A stretch of 64,000 nucleotides of DNA from G963678095 sp963678095 (GCA_963678095.2 OY782746.1:1364001-1428000), one strand, 5' to 3'; positions 8,680 through 17,881 are shown, numbered from the stretch's first letter. Numbers and translations: made by a program. The notes: generated from the sequence alone by a model not told the origin.

Positions 8680-9666
8680 TTATACCCGTTCAAGTGCCGC
8701 CAGCAATTCTGCCCGGCTGATGGCATATGTACCTACTTTTGCTACGACGACACTGGCCGCGAGATTGGCAAGATATGCAGCCATTTCCGCCGGTATTTTC
8801 CCGGCAAGCGCCAGCCCCATCACCGCAATCACCGTGTCACCCGCCCCTGATACATCGAAGACCTCCTGTGCCAGGGTTGGAATATGGGTCGCCTTCGGAC
8901 CGATCAGGCTGAGCCCTCGTTCCGAGCGCGTTACCATGATGTTTTCCAGCCCATAGGTTGCCTTTATACCTTGAGTGGCACTTTCCACTAAAAGATCCTC
9001 ATTCAATACCTCCTGCTCGGTTACCTCATTAAGTTCCTTCAGATTTGGCGTAAGATAATCCGCCCCGCGGTACTTCTCCCACTGATTGCCTTTGGGATCA
9101 ATGATAATCGGGATCGCCTGCTGTCGGCAATGCTTTATCAGGTATTGGCAAAGCTTTTCCGTGCAAACGCCCTTGGCATAATCCGATACAATCACGCCGT
9201 CCAGACCGGCGGCAAACACCTCGGCAAAATACTGCTCAAATGCATCTTCTTCGGCTGTTGCTAACGGACCCGTCTCTTCAAAATCCAGCCGGATCATCTG
9301 CTGATGCCCGCCGATTACCCTCAGCTTCGTCGTCGTCGGACCAGCAGTCGTAATGAGTCCTGCCGGATCGATTCCCTTTTCGCTCAGCTGCCGTTCGAGC
9401 GCACTGCGATGATAATCCTGGCCAGCAGCACCGGCAAGATATGTTTTACAGCCAAGCAGCGCCAAATTATGAGCCACATTCGCCGCTCCGCCTAAAGTCT
9501 CTTTCTGCCTGATGACCTTTGCCACTGGAACCGGAGCCTCCGGGGAAATCTTTTTGACTTCACTGTAATAATATTTGTCGAGCATCACATCGCCGACAAC
9601 GAGCAATCGGCATTTTTCTATTTTATTTTCCACAAACTCATGTAAAAAAGTTTTTTCCGTATCCAT
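8680..9666 (-). CDS. hldA: D-glycero-beta-D-manno-heptose-7-phosphate kinase (copy 1)
   Basis: A PfkB-fold kinase of 328 residues that matches the N-terminal half of E. coli HldE (RfaE). Seen: LLVVGDVMLDKYYYSEV near 21, SPEAPVPV near 41, LGGAANVAHNLALLG near 58, and the anion-hole and base motif DVSGAGDTV near the C-terminus. It phosphorylates heptose-7-phosphate at O1. I took the ATG at 9666, two bases after the gmhA stop and behind AAGGAT; the longer frame overlaps gmhA. The adenylyltransferase half is not fused; it is the separate hldC gene at 16415. A second HldA-like gene occurs at 16892. Confidence 0.92.
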   Translation of the reverse strand: MDTEKTFLHEFVENKIEKCRLLVVGDVMLDKYYYSEVKKISPEAPVPVAKVIRQKETLGGAANVAHNLALLGCKTYLAGAAGQDYHRSALERQLSEKGIDPAGLITTAGPTTTKLRVIGGHQQMIRLDFEETGPLATAEEDAFEQYFAEVFAAGLDGVIVSDYAKGVCTEKLCQYLIKHCRQQAIPIIIDPKGNQWEKYRGADYLTPNLKELNEVTEQEVLNEDLLVESATQGIKATYGLENIMVTRSERGLSLIGPKATHIPTLAQEVFDVSGAGDTVIAVMGLALAGKIPAEMAAYLANLAASVVVAKVGTYAISRAELLAALERV

Positions 9667-9668
9667 TG

Positions 9669-10226
9669 TCAAAAATCCTTGTCCACATAATCGCAAATCA
9701 TGTGACCGATCAAAATATGACATTCCTGTACCCGTGCTGTAACCGGATAAGGGATGGCGACCGCAATTTCAGCAACCTGCGTCAGCTTATTCGGCCCCTG
9801 TCCTGTCAGCGCTGCCGCAAAAGCACCCTGGCGCTTTGCTTCCTCCAGGGCCAAAAGGATATTGCGGCTATTGCCGGAAGTCGATATGCCGACAACGACA
9901 TCACCAGGCTTTACCAGCGCCTGCACCTGCCGGCGGAAGACTTCATCGTACCCGTAATCATTGGCAACGGCCGTAAGAATCGAAGTATCTGTTGTCATCG
10001 CCACGGCCGGCAGCCCTTGACGTTCCTTGACAAACCTGCCGACAAATTCTGCCGCAATATGCTGGCAGTCGGCCGCACTGCCACCGTTGCCACAAAAAAA
10101 CACGGTGTTTCCATTCGTGACAGCTTCCCGGCACAAATCCGCCAAAGCCTGTATATCCCCCATGCACTGCTCTTCCATAGCCGCCAATGCGGCTTTATGC
10201 TGCCCGACCAAATGTTCAAAATACAT
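9669..10226 (-). CDS. gmhA: Sedoheptulose-7-phosphate isomerase
   Basis: A single SIS-domain protein of 185 residues, the normal GmhA length. The phosphate-binding segment FCGNGGSAADCQHIAAEFVGRF spans residues 44-65, SILTAVANDYGYDEVF follows near 88, and GISTSGNSRNI near 117 gives the second phosphosugar-binding Ser/Thr loop. It converts sedoheptulose-7-phosphate to D-glycero-D-manno-heptose-7-phosphate, the committed step of heptose synthesis. Its stop is two bases before the hldA start. Good Shine-Dalgarno GGAGGGAC lies 6 bases before the ATG. Confidence 0.94.
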   Translation of the reverse strand: MYFEHLVGQHKAALAAMEEQCMGDIQALADLCREAVTNGNTVFFCGNGGSAADCQHIAAEFVGRFVKERQGLPAVAMTTDTSILTAVANDYGYDEVFRRQVQALVKPGDVVVGISTSGNSRNILLALEEAKRQGAFAAALTGQGPNKLTQVAEIAVAIPYPVTARVQECHILIGHMICDYVDKDF

Positions 10227-10251
10227 GTAAAGTCCCTCCTTAACCGACAGT

Positions 10252-10276
10252 AGCGACAGGCCCGCTGCCTATCGCT
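10252..10276 (-). other. RNA hairpin without U tract, between GT9 gene and gmhA
   Basis: In the 66 bp gap between the heptosyltransferase and gmhA, the minus strand can form a 10 bp stem (AGCGATAGGC with GCCTGTCGCT, one G-U pair) around a 5-base loop. No U run follows, so it does not look like an intrinsic terminator. It may be an mRNA-stabilising or processing hairpin inside the operon. Confidence 0.4.
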
Positions 10277-10292
10277 TCTGCTTTTCATACTG

Positions 10293-11396
10293 CTATAATT
10301 CTATAACCTTACACTGATAATGTCCATACTCCCGTTCGACATTCCCTGCCTGATCCTGATATTTTTCAAGCAATACCAGCGCCTGCTCCAGGACAACTTC
10401 GACCGGGATATTCTTCATACAGGCCATCGTCTTCTTCGGACACTCATGAATGCCGCAGGGATGGCACGCTTCCGGGGTCTTGATCAATATATCCTTGCCA
10501 TCATACGGATAGAATCCCGGAACAGGTGATGCCCCAAACATTGTCACCAGCGGCACCGACTGCGTTACCGCTATATGCATCGGACCAGAGTCGGTCGTGA
10601 TGACAACCGCACATTTTTTCAAAAGTGCGGCTAGTTCCTGTAAGGTGAGTTTACCGGTAAGAATCTTTACATGCGGATGCACCCTATGTTTCATTTTGGC
10701 AACAGCCGCCTGAACAATCGTCTCATCCATCGGTCCGCCAAAATAAACGACACCATAGCCAAGATCAATCAACCGGTCAGCAGCTTCAGCAAAATATTCA
10801 TCACACCAACGCTTGGTCTTCCAGCTAGCACCAATATTAAGCCCCACTACTTTTAGTGACTGTGCTTCCTCACCAAAGGTCTTTTGCCAAATGGCCTCGC
10901 CGGATGCTTTTGCCTCATCATCCAGCCACATCTCGAGGCCGCCATCATCGATTTTTGTCACCCCGGCCGCTTGCTTAAGCACCTCAAAATGGGAATGAAT
11001 CTGGTGCATAACAGCTTTTTTATTTGGCAATACCTGATCAAAAAACCAGCCGGCAACCGGCGTTGCATAGCCGACAATTTTCCTGGCCCCGCTAAAGGCC
11101 GCAATGAACGAGGCCCGTTCATTGGCATGCAGATTGATGACCAGATCAAATTTACGCTGGCGAATCTCGCCAATAAACTGCCCGTAATGCCATAGATTAT
11201 TGTGATATCCCTTTTTATCAATCTCGATCAATTCATCAATATGCTGGTTGCAGCGAACCAGATCCCGCAGCTTTTTATCCGCCAGCAAGGCAATATGTGC
11301 CTGCGGATAATTGGCTCTGAGCGTTCGCAGCACCGGGGTCACCAGCAGCAAATCCCCGATATGCATAAGATTTATAACCAGTATTCGCTTGTACAA
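10293..11396 (-). CDS. GT9 heptosyltransferase (WaaF/RfaF-like)
   Basis: A 367-residue GT9 enzyme. The N-terminus RILVINLMHIGDLLLVTPVLRTLR and the donor-binding TTDSGPMHIAVTQSVPLVTMFGAS near residue 270 are family signatures. A Cys-rich C-terminal stretch (HPCGIHECPKKTMACM) is common in heptosyltransferases of this branch. It should transfer heptose from ADP-heptose to the inner core in the cytoplasm. Whether it acts as heptosyltransferase I, II or III is not decided by sequence; another GT9 gene is at 15328. Located directly upstream of gmhA and downstream of two other glycosyltransferases. Confidence 0.88.
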   Translation of the reverse strand: MYKRILVINLMHIGDLLLVTPVLRTLRANYPQAHIALLADKKLRDLVRCNQHIDELIEIDKKGYHNNLWHYGQFIGEIRQRKFDLVINLHANERASFIAAFSGARKIVGYATPVAGWFFDQVLPNKKAVMHQIHSHFEVLKQAAGVTKIDDGGLEMWLDDEAKASGEAIWQKTFGEEAQSLKVVGLNIGASWKTKRWCDEYFAEAADRLIDLGYGVVYFGGPMDETIVQAAVAKMKHRVHPHVKILTGKLTLQELAALLKKCAVVITTDSGPMHIAVTQSVPLVTMFGASPVPGFYPYDGKDILIKTPEACHPCGIHECPKKTMACMKNIPVEVVLEQALVLLEKYQDQAGNVEREYGHYQCKVIEL

Positions 11397-11418
11397 AAAA
11401 ACACCTGCTTTTCCTCGT

Positions 11419-12555
11419 TTAGTTCTTCGCCAGTGCCGCTATATTCGCAGCGAGCTTTGCCGGAGAATACTCTTCATACGCAGCCTGCAGCTGCTCACGG
11501 TAGAGCTCTGCCTGTTCATCATAGGTGTTGACAAATGTCTCTATGGCCGTTTTCAGCGAGGATGAATCCCCATTTTTAAAGTCCATCCCTATTTTAAAGC
11601 GCTGCAACACTTCCGGGTTCACATTATCGGCATTGATTACAGCCTTCCTGTAGCCAATCGCATTCGAAAGAATGGCCGACGTATGATAAAGATACCGGTC
11701 ATTGCCATACGGCATGACAATCGCATCAACACTTGCCAGCCCCTTTTGCCAGTCAACACCGATCAGTGCGCGATGCCAGAATTCAAGGCCGTCTGCACCC
11801 TCATATTTTTTGATAATCCGGTCGAAGTCCTCGGCATCCGCCGGAGTCTGCGTTGCGCCTTGAACAATCAGGCGCACCGGACGATTGAAGGCACAGGTTT
11901 TATACACCTCTAAAAATGCGTCGAGTTTCTTTTCCCGGCGATATTGACCGAAAAAACCGAGCCTGAGAATGCCGTCTTGCGCTTGCTGCGCCGCCGGATC
12001 AATATCCCGGGGGATGTAATTTGGCGGCGAATAAATACTAATATTGGGTCCGTCAAGTTCCAGTTTTTCTTTGGCAAACGTTTGCACGCCAACCCTGATA
12101 TTCGGCCGTGCCAAAAACTTTTTCGTCTCGGCCTGCAGCCGCACGACTTCTTGCGGTGTAACCCCGTGGATTAAAAACAATACCGGAACCGGTGAGTTTT
12201 TCAACGGGCTGATCGCCAGCGCCCTGAGATAACGATACGTAGCCGACGGAAAGATGATCGCATCAAAAGCGCCTGCTTTTGCATATTGAAGCATCGCACG
12301 GTACCAGCGCTGGCGGTTGATTTCGCGTTTTGCTGCCAATAACGTCTTTTTGAGCCCTCTCGCTCCGGCATAGGATATTCCCCTGCCAGAAATAGGATGC
12401 ACGGGTACACCGTAATTCCATTTAAATTCATGCCCTTCCGGAACATAAAATTCGACCTGATGACCAAGCGCCGTCAATTCCTCGACCAAAATCCGGTCAA
12501 AATCGATTTCATGCCCTCCTGGGGTAACCACACATTCCATGATTGCAAATTTCAT
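11419..12555 (-). CDS. Glycosyltransferase, GT-B fold, LPS-core context
   Basis: A 378-residue protein starting MKFAIMECVVTPGGHEIDFDRILVEEL. The ATG at 12555 overlaps the stop of the preceding gene as ATGA and follows AGGTG by about 6 bases, so the two are coupled. GT-B features include FLIHGVTPQEVVRLQAE near 140, LRLGFFGQYRREKKLDAFLE near 205 and VDAIVMPYGNDRYLYHTSAILSNAIGYRKAVI near 280-310. This last segment resembles the donor-binding site but lacks the classical EX7E of GT4. No signal peptide. The sugar and acceptor are unknown; a core transferase is the natural guess from its position. Confidence 0.75.
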   Translation of the reverse strand: MKFAIMECVVTPGGHEIDFDRILVEELTALGHQVEFYVPEGHEFKWNYGVPVHPISGRGISYAGARGLKKTLLAAKREINRQRWYRAMLQYAKAGAFDAIIFPSATYRYLRALAISPLKNSPVPVLFLIHGVTPQEVVRLQAETKKFLARPNIRVGVQTFAKEKLELDGPNISIYSPPNYIPRDIDPAAQQAQDGILRLGFFGQYRREKKLDAFLEVYKTCAFNRPVRLIVQGATQTPADAEDFDRIIKKYEGADGLEFWHRALIGVDWQKGLASVDAIVMPYGNDRYLYHTSAILSNAIGYRKAVINADNVNPEVLQRFKIGMDFKNGDSSSLKTAIETFVNTYDEQAELYREQLQAAYEEYSPAKLAANIAALAKN

Positions 12556-13316
12556 TTTGTCACCTGTTTTCCCTGCCAATAATATAATTTAACGTATTTG
12601 GAAAAGGTATAAAACCCGTGAAACATCGCAAATACAAAGCCCATCCGCCCATCGAGAAACCCCAGCTTTAAGATATAAAACCGAAAAAATGCAAACCAGG
12701 GGCGAAGGATGAGGTCACTGAGTCTGGCCGTCTTTCCTCGTTGCTGCATCTTTTCCGCCATTAAGGTCGTATACTGATTGAATTTAATAAAATACCGATC
12801 CCAGTCAGTATACGTATAATGTTCCATCGGCTGGAGAAGCCTCTTTACCGGAACACTAAGCGTCGGATGCTCATGCACGACGCCCTCCCAGTTAACACTC
12901 GTTCGTGGACAAAGGCGCAGTACGTAATCCGGGTGGTGCTCGCCATGCTTCATTTTCTGCCCAAAAACAATATTCAGTCGTTTGATTTCATAGCCACAGG
13001 AAACGCCGCCTGTCATTACCCCTTGTATTTCTGCCGCCAACGCCGGCAATACGCGCTCGTCGGCATCGAGATACAGCACCCAGTCGGCCGTTGTCTGTCC
13101 GAGCGCAAAATTGCGCTGTCCGGCAAAGCCGTCGGGGCCCATTGGTTGCACAACCACTTTGGCGCCAAGCGAGCTGGCAATAGCCGTCGTCTGATCCGTA
13201 CTGCCGGAATCGATCAGCAATATTTCATCGGCAAAGCGCACGCTACTTATACAGTCTCTTATATTTTTTTCTTCATTGTATGTGAGAATGATTACTGCCA
13301 GCCTCGGTTTGGTCAT
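12552..13316 (-). CDS. GT2 LPS-core glycosyltransferase, WaaE-like
   Basis: A 254-residue GT-A enzyme of the WaaE/KdtX type: AVIILTYNEEKNIRDCISSV at residues 7-26, LLIDSGSTDQT near 33, GQRNFALGQTTADWVLYLDADERV with the DxD motif at 84-86, and a conserved C-terminal half with HGEHHPDYVLRL near 130. WaaE adds beta-1,4-glucose to heptose I of the inner core. A hydrophobic segment near residues 205-235 suggests membrane association. It ends in a 4 bp overlap with the next gene and begins 4 bp after the sulfatase-like gene. Confidence 0.85.
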   Translation of the reverse strand: MTKPRLAVIILTYNEEKNIRDCISSVRFADEILLIDSGSTDQTTAIASSLGAKVVVQPMGPDGFAGQRNFALGQTTADWVLYLDADERVLPALAAEIQGVMTGGVSCGYEIKRLNIVFGQKMKHGEHHPDYVLRLCPRTSVNWEGVVHEHPTLSVPVKRLLQPMEHYTYTDWDRYFIKFNQYTTLMAEKMQQRGKTARLSDLILRPWFAFFRFYILKLGFLDGRMGFVFAMFHGFYTFSKYVKLYYWQGKQVTK

Positions 13317-13320
13317 TTGC

Positions 13321-15306
13321 TCACTCTCCTTCCGGTAAGGATGTCCCCTTTTGCAGCAGCCACCAGGAAATCGTCCGCATCATAGCAGCCTTTTCCTTTA
13401 CCTTCTGCCTATCCTGATTCAGGTCAGCCCCGGACACACCCGGCAAAAATTCCTGCTGTTCAGAGTCCATTTCCCCCATGCCATTTTTTGTAATCCAGTT
13501 ATTGCGGTTAAAGCCAACCTCCGTGTGCTTTGTCATGCTGTCAGCAATCGAGTAGTATTCAAAACCAGCCGGGGCGATCAGTTCGATCAGCGTAGGCACC
13601 AGATTCGTGTGCCCACCGGCAACCTCCGCCGGCAGCAGATTCTTGGTCACTCCCTGTCCGTAAATCAACAGCGGTATGCTGTGTTTTTCAAACATCGACG
13701 GTGTTCCGCTGAGATTCATGCGCTCGGCATGATCGCCGGTAATGATAAAGAGACTGTCTGGATATTTCTCCATCGTCTTTCTTACAAAAGCTGTGACAAT
13801 CTTGTCCATATACCAATAGTGCCCCAGTTCCTTGGCAAGCTCTTCCCTGTCTACGGCTTCCGGTGGTAAAGTCGCCAGTTCCTTCTCGACATCAAAGCCC
13901 TCCTGGGCCAGATCGAGATTATACGGGGGATGATTGGAGCTTGTCATGATCAGATGAACCGTTGGCTCTTCCTGACTCAAATGATCCTCCAGGGCCGCAA
14001 ATAAATATTCGTCCTTGGTGCCCCAGATATTTTGCTTCGGGGCATTATAATCCACGCAGCCAAAGAAACGGTCAAAGCCCTGGGCCAGGGTAAAGTCTTT
14101 TACCCGATCCCAGGAGGGAAATCCGCCATACCAAAATTCGACCTTGTAGCCAAGCTTATGCAGCTGCGGCGCCATCGAAGTTATGTACGTTTCCTTAAAG
14201 GTTCGCGGCTGGTAATTCACGTATATATTGACATCGGAAAGCCCGGTTACCATGCCGGTAATCGCGGTCGAGGTAAAATCACCATTTGGCATAAAGGAAC
14301 GCGTATAAAAGGACTGATCCTCGGCGATCAGACTCTTGATGCCATCAGCGGCATGCAGCTGCTTGTACTTATCGAGCAGTGGCCACTGTTCCCAGGTCTC
14401 CCCAAGGACGATAAAGATATGCTTTGGCTTCTTTATCGTCGGTCCCTGTGCAATCCGCTTCAAATAAGGGGCGATATCATTGCCGCTAACTTCGTTGTGC
14501 CCGGCAATCTGCTGGCTGTATTCACGGATCTTGCTCTGATCCACCCCGCTGATGCCGCCCTCGGCCATGCGCTTGCTCGATGAATAGCCGCGGTATACCG
14601 CCTGGAAATCATCGAGGATGCATTCATTGAGGAAACTATCCCGGGTAGTTCCTGCATTTTCCCAGTTGATTGAATGCGTGTAATCAAAGCTGCCGCCAAA
14701 ACGCATGAACAGCATGAAAACTGGCAGCAGGATGATAAGACTGCCTTCAAACAGATAACGTCCGGCAACCGAACCAAATCGCGGAAACCGGGCCGTTTTT
14801 GCCGTCAACACAAAATACTTAAACAGCCGGTAAAATACCCAGCTCAGCACCAAGGCCCCCAGAAGTCGCAGCGGCAAATTATACTGCTGTACCATGGTGA
14901 CAAACAATGCCTGCACATCATCCTGCATGCCATGCATAACCTGTTGATTGAAGGTCATGCGAAATTCGCGGTAATATGGGAACCGTGCTTGAAATAGAAT
15001 CGACAATACAAGAATGAAGAAGGTCCCCAGACCAAGCCGCACTTTATCCAGATTGATCTTGGGCAGAATTATATTGACAACCGTTGCTGCCAAAAACCCC
15101 AATAAGGCTATAATCCCGGCGGACTTCAAGCTAATGCGCAGACCTGTCCACAGGGCTGCCAGGACATCACTGGCAGCAGTATCCGCCCCCATAAACTCCC
15201 GCATATAATACATAAAATACACTCTGTACAGACAGAGTAGTAGCAAGAAGAACAGATAGGTTCGTCCATCCTTCTGCAGGTTTTCAAAAAATTTATTAAA
15301 TCGCAT
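13321..15306 (-). CDS. LtaS/MdoB-like membrane phosphotransferase (alkaline phosphatase fold)
   Basis: A 661-residue protein with five N-terminal membrane helices (about 16-34, 50-80, 92-108, 148-166, 186-203) and a large periplasmic sulfatase-fold domain. Active-site elements match the lipoteichoic acid synthase / phosphoglycerol transferase group: a metal-binding glutamate in FIVLGETWEQW (E303), a candidate catalytic threonine in GDFTSTAITG (about 345), a histidine in TSSNHPPYNL (459), and GDHAERM (D525, H526). It probably moves a phosphoglycerol or phosphoethanolamine group from phospholipid to a periplasmic glycan. Being inside the LPS-core operon, the acceptor may be core or O-antigen rather than a teichoic acid; that is inference. 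Start ATG at 15306. Confidence 0.82.
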   Translation of the reverse strand: MRFNKFFENLQKDGRTYLFFLLLLCLYRVYFMYYMREFMGADTAASDVLAALWTGLRISLKSAGIIALLGFLAATVVNIILPKINLDKVRLGLGTFFILVLSILFQARFPYYREFRMTFNQQVMHGMQDDVQALFVTMVQQYNLPLRLLGALVLSWVFYRLFKYFVLTAKTARFPRFGSVAGRYLFEGSLIILLPVFMLFMRFGGSFDYTHSINWENAGTTRDSFLNECILDDFQAVYRGYSSSKRMAEGGISGVDQSKIREYSQQIAGHNEVSGNDIAPYLKRIAQGPTIKKPKHIFIVLGETWEQWPLLDKYKQLHAADGIKSLIAEDQSFYTRSFMPNGDFTSTAITGMVTGLSDVNIYVNYQPRTFKETYITSMAPQLHKLGYKVEFWYGGFPSWDRVKDFTLAQGFDRFFGCVDYNAPKQNIWGTKDEYLFAALEDHLSQEEPTVHLIMTSSNHPPYNLDLAQEGFDVEKELATLPPEAVDREELAKELGHYWYMDKIVTAFVRKTMEKYPDSLFIITGDHAERMNLSGTPSMFEKHSIPLLIYGQGVTKNLLPAEVAGGHTNLVPTLIELIAPAGFEYYSIADSMTKHTEVGFNRNNWITKNGMGEMDSEQQEFLPGVSGADLNQDRQKVKEKAAMMRTISWWLLQKGTSLPEGE

Positions 15307-15327
15307 GTATTTCCTCTGCTCCTATAG

Positions 15328-16350
15328 CTACAGCATTTTCTGTATTCTCTCAATAACAAGCTGCGGTGGAATTTGTTCCAGACAATCCCGGTCAAAGCGG
15401 CACTGCCGCTTCCAGCAGTAACGGCAGTCACAGCTGACCTCAAGGGCATTTTCCATCTGTCCGTATGGGCCATTGCGGTTGGCATCGGTCGGCCCCATCA
15501 GCATAATCGTCGGCAGTTTCATGCCTGCCGCAAGATGCACCGGACCGGTATCCCCGCCGACGATCAGTGCCGATCGCTGCAGAACATACGCCAGCTGCTT
15601 GAGGGTTGTTTTTCCGACAAGGCTGACCGGGGGGATTTGTGCCGCTGTCTCAATTTCAGCTGCCAGCCGTTCATCGACAACCCCGCCGCCGATGAGAACC
15701 GGAATAATATTTTTATTATACAGCCAGTCCGCAAGCTGTGCAAAGTATTTTGCCGGCCAGCGTTTATTCGGCCAGTTGGCCCCCGGTGCCAGCACGACAT
15801 AGCGATTGCCTATATCGGCGCCAGCCTGGGTCATCAGCCGCACGGCAACATCCGCCTCACGCTCCGTGACCTCAACCGGAAATACGACCTCCTTCACCTT
15901 ACAGCCAAGTTCCCGCACAACGTCGAGATAGCGCTCCACGATATGGCCTTTCGCATGAGCTCCAGCTACCGACCGGCTGATACGGTCGCTGCCTTCCCGC
16001 ATATCCACGCAGCCAAGTCTGAGTGGAGCCTGACTCAGCCAGGCAATTGCCGCCGACTTAAACAGGCCCTGCAGATCGAGGGCAACATCATATTTTCTTT
16101 GCTGCAGCCGGCGCTTAAACGGGCCGATATGCTTGAGAAATCCTCCTATAGATTTAAATTTTTTCTTTTCAAACAGAATAATCTCGTCAATATAAGGATT
16201 GTTTGTCAATAGATCATAGGCCGGAGGCTCAACCACCCAGGTAACCCTCGCTTCCGGGAAGGTTTCTTTAAGTGCATAGGCAACCGGCAACGCATGAATC
16301 ACATCCCCAATTGCACTGAGCTTCACCACTAAAATATTTTTCGGCGTCAT
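15328..16350 (-). CDS. GT9 lipopolysaccharide heptosyltransferase (WaaC-like)
   Basis: A 340-residue GT9 enzyme. The ATG at 16350 lies 6 bases after GAGAGGAG; the longer frame would use a TTG without a site. Motifs: NILVVKLSAIGDVIHALPVAYALKE, DLQGLFKSAAIAWLS near 95, LAPGANWPNKRWPAKYFAQLAD near 185 and GGDTGPVHLAAGMKLPTIMLMGPTD near 265. The WPxxPY-like GPYGQ and the Cys-rich C-terminus (CDCRYCWKRQCRFDRDC) resemble heptosyltransferase I of Firmicutes-type LPS clusters. Likely adds the first heptose to Kdo. Downstream of hldC. Confidence 0.88.
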   Translation of the reverse strand: MTPKNILVVKLSAIGDVIHALPVAYALKETFPEARVTWVVEPPAYDLLTNNPYIDEIILFEKKKFKSIGGFLKHIGPFKRRLQQRKYDVALDLQGLFKSAAIAWLSQAPLRLGCVDMREGSDRISRSVAGAHAKGHIVERYLDVVRELGCKVKEVVFPVEVTEREADVAVRLMTQAGADIGNRYVVLAPGANWPNKRWPAKYFAQLADWLYNKNIIPVLIGGGVVDERLAAEIETAAQIPPVSLVGKTTLKQLAYVLQRSALIVGGDTGPVHLAAGMKLPTIMLMGPTDANRNGPYGQMENALEVSCDCRYCWKRQCRFDRDCLEQIPPQLVIERIQKML

Positions 16351-16414
16351 GTCAGACTCCTCTCTCAACAGAAAGGCTCCATCACCACAGGGGGACAGAG
16401 CTTCTCTTGTTATT

Positions 16415-16882
16415 TTATAATGTTCGTTTTATTTTTTCAATCACATTTGTCGTTGACCGGCCTTCGACCATAGCAATAAATTTTACCTCGCCACCATAAG
16501 CCTGCACGATTTTGGCCTCCGGCAATGTCGCCAGCGTGTAATCGCCGCCCTTGACATAGACATCCGGCCGAACTTTGCCAATCAGTTCCGCTGCGGTTTC
16601 TTCGCCAAAGAGCACCACTGCATCTACTGCCTTTAAGGCCCCAACGACTTCAGCCCTATCGAGCTCCTGATTCAACGGCCGCTGCGGACCTTTGAGCCGC
16701 CGAACCGACTCGTCCGTATTGATTCCCAAAACCAGGAAATCTCCACAGGCCCTGGCCTGCTCCAGATAGCGCACATGGCCGGCATGCAGGATATCAAAAC
16801 AGCCATTGGTAAAGGCAATTTTTTTCCCGGTCCGCCGCAAAATATCGCAAAAATTTTCTATATCAGCCGCATCTATCAGCAT
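16415..16882 (-). CDS. hldC: D-glycero-beta-D-manno-heptose-1-phosphate adenylyltransferase
   Basis: A 155-residue nucleotidyltransferase equal to the C-terminal half of E. coli HldE (RfaE domain II). FTNGCFDILHAGHVRYLEQA contains the HxGH motif at residues 33-36. GINTDESVRRLKGPQRPLN and VRPDVYVKGGDYT follow in the expected places, and the ISSTxxI-type end is present as RSTTNVIEKI. It makes ADP-D,D-heptose from heptose-1-phosphate and ATP. It starts 9 bp after the second heptose kinase, so the classical HldE activities are here two adjacent but unfused genes. Confidence 0.93.
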   Translation of the reverse strand: MLIDAADIENFCDILRRTGKKIAFTNGCFDILHAGHVRYLEQARACGDFLVLGINTDESVRRLKGPQRPLNQELDRAEVVGALKAVDAVVLFGEETAAELIGKVRPDVYVKGGDYTLATLPEAKIVQAYGGEVKFIAMVEGRSTTNVIEKIKRTL

Positions 16883-16891
16883 ACAAGATCC

Positions 16892-17881
16892 TCACTTTTT
16901 CAAAACTCTTATCAGTTCTTCTGCTGCTACCGTTGCTGTCCCCAGCTTGCGGACAGCAATTCCCGAAGCATAATTTGACAACTCCGCCGCGAGTGACGGT
17001 TCAATCCCCGCTGCCAAAGCGAGCGCCATCGCGGCCACACAAGTATCCCCGGCACCCGATACGTCATAGACCTCACTCTTATCCGACACCGGAATATTAT
17101 GCACAGCACCGTCGGCCTCAAACAGCGTCATCCCTTTTTCACCACGGGTAATCAGCACGCCTTTGGCCCCCATTTCCCGCAGCAGCTTTGCCCCGGCATC
17201 ATAGAGTTCGGTCTCCGTCAAAAACGGGAGTTCCATGGCAGCTGCGAGTTCCGCATCATTTTGCTTAATGTAATTTATGCCCTTAAACCGGCGGATATCA
17301 TAACGGGAATCGACAATTGTCGGAATCCCTTTTTCATTACAGTAGTTTGTGATCAGCTCACGCATGGCCTCGGTAATCGTCCCACTGCCATAGTCGCTTA
17401 AAACGACCCCATCGACCTTGTGCAGCCGCTCTTTCAGATACTGAATGATCTGCGCTTCAAAGGCCGGTTGCATCTTTTCCTTGGTTTCCTTATCGATTCG
17501 CACAATCTGCTGACTGACAGTCGCCCGCCCACCGGCAATAATCCGGGTCTTGGTAATCGTCGAACGCTTTTCGTCACAAAAAAGCCCTTTGGTGTCAGCG
17601 CCGCTTTTCTCTAAAACAGCCTTTAATCCTTTAGCGGCACTGTCAAAACCCAACAGCCCGACAGCAAAGACTTCGCCGCCAAGAGTCGCCGCATTGTTCA
17701 CAACATTGGCCGCTCCGCCGGCAATGATGACCTCAGCGGCTTGTTCAAGCACAAGCACTGGCGCTTCCCGGGAAATCCGTGAAATTGTTCCCTGCAGATA
17801 AATATCTGCTACCATATCGCCAATGACAAGAATCTTTCTCCCTTGCATTTCCTCTATAAGATCAAGCAAATCTTTTTTCAT
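16892..17881 (-). CDS. hldA: PfkB-family heptose-7-phosphate kinase (copy 2)
   Basis: A 329-residue RfaE domain-I-like kinase. Seen: ILVIGDMVADIYLQGTISRISREAPVLV near residue 16, IAGGAANVVNNAATLGGEVFAVG near 50, and DVSGAGDTCVAAMALA near 270. The paralogue at 8680 keeps LDKYYY and SPEAPVPV, while this copy has ADIYLQ and SREAPVLV, so the substrate pockets may differ. Being next to hldC, it may be the true HldA, or it may act on another phosphosugar. It begins 24 bp after lptD and is part of the same operon. Confidence 0.85.
   Translation of the reverse strand: MKKDLLDLIEEMQGRKILVIGDMVADIYLQGTISRISREAPVLVLEQAAEVIIAGGAANVVNNAATLGGEVFAVGLLGFDSAAKGLKAVLEKSGADTKGLFCDEKRSTITKTRIIAGGRATVSQQIVRIDKETKEKMQPAFEAQIIQYLKERLHKVDGVVLSDYGSGTITEAMRELITNYCNEKGIPTIVDSRYDIRRFKGINYIKQNDAELAAAMELPFLTETELYDAGAKLLREMGAKGVLITRGEKGMTLFEADGAVHNIPVSDKSEVYDVSGAGDTCVAAMALALAAGIEPSLAAELSNYASGIAVRKLGTATVAAEELIRVLKK

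Noticed and set aside
15373..16212. A 279-codon plus-strand open frame
   Set aside because: It lies opposite the WaaC-like heptosyltransferase and has no recognisable domain or start signal.
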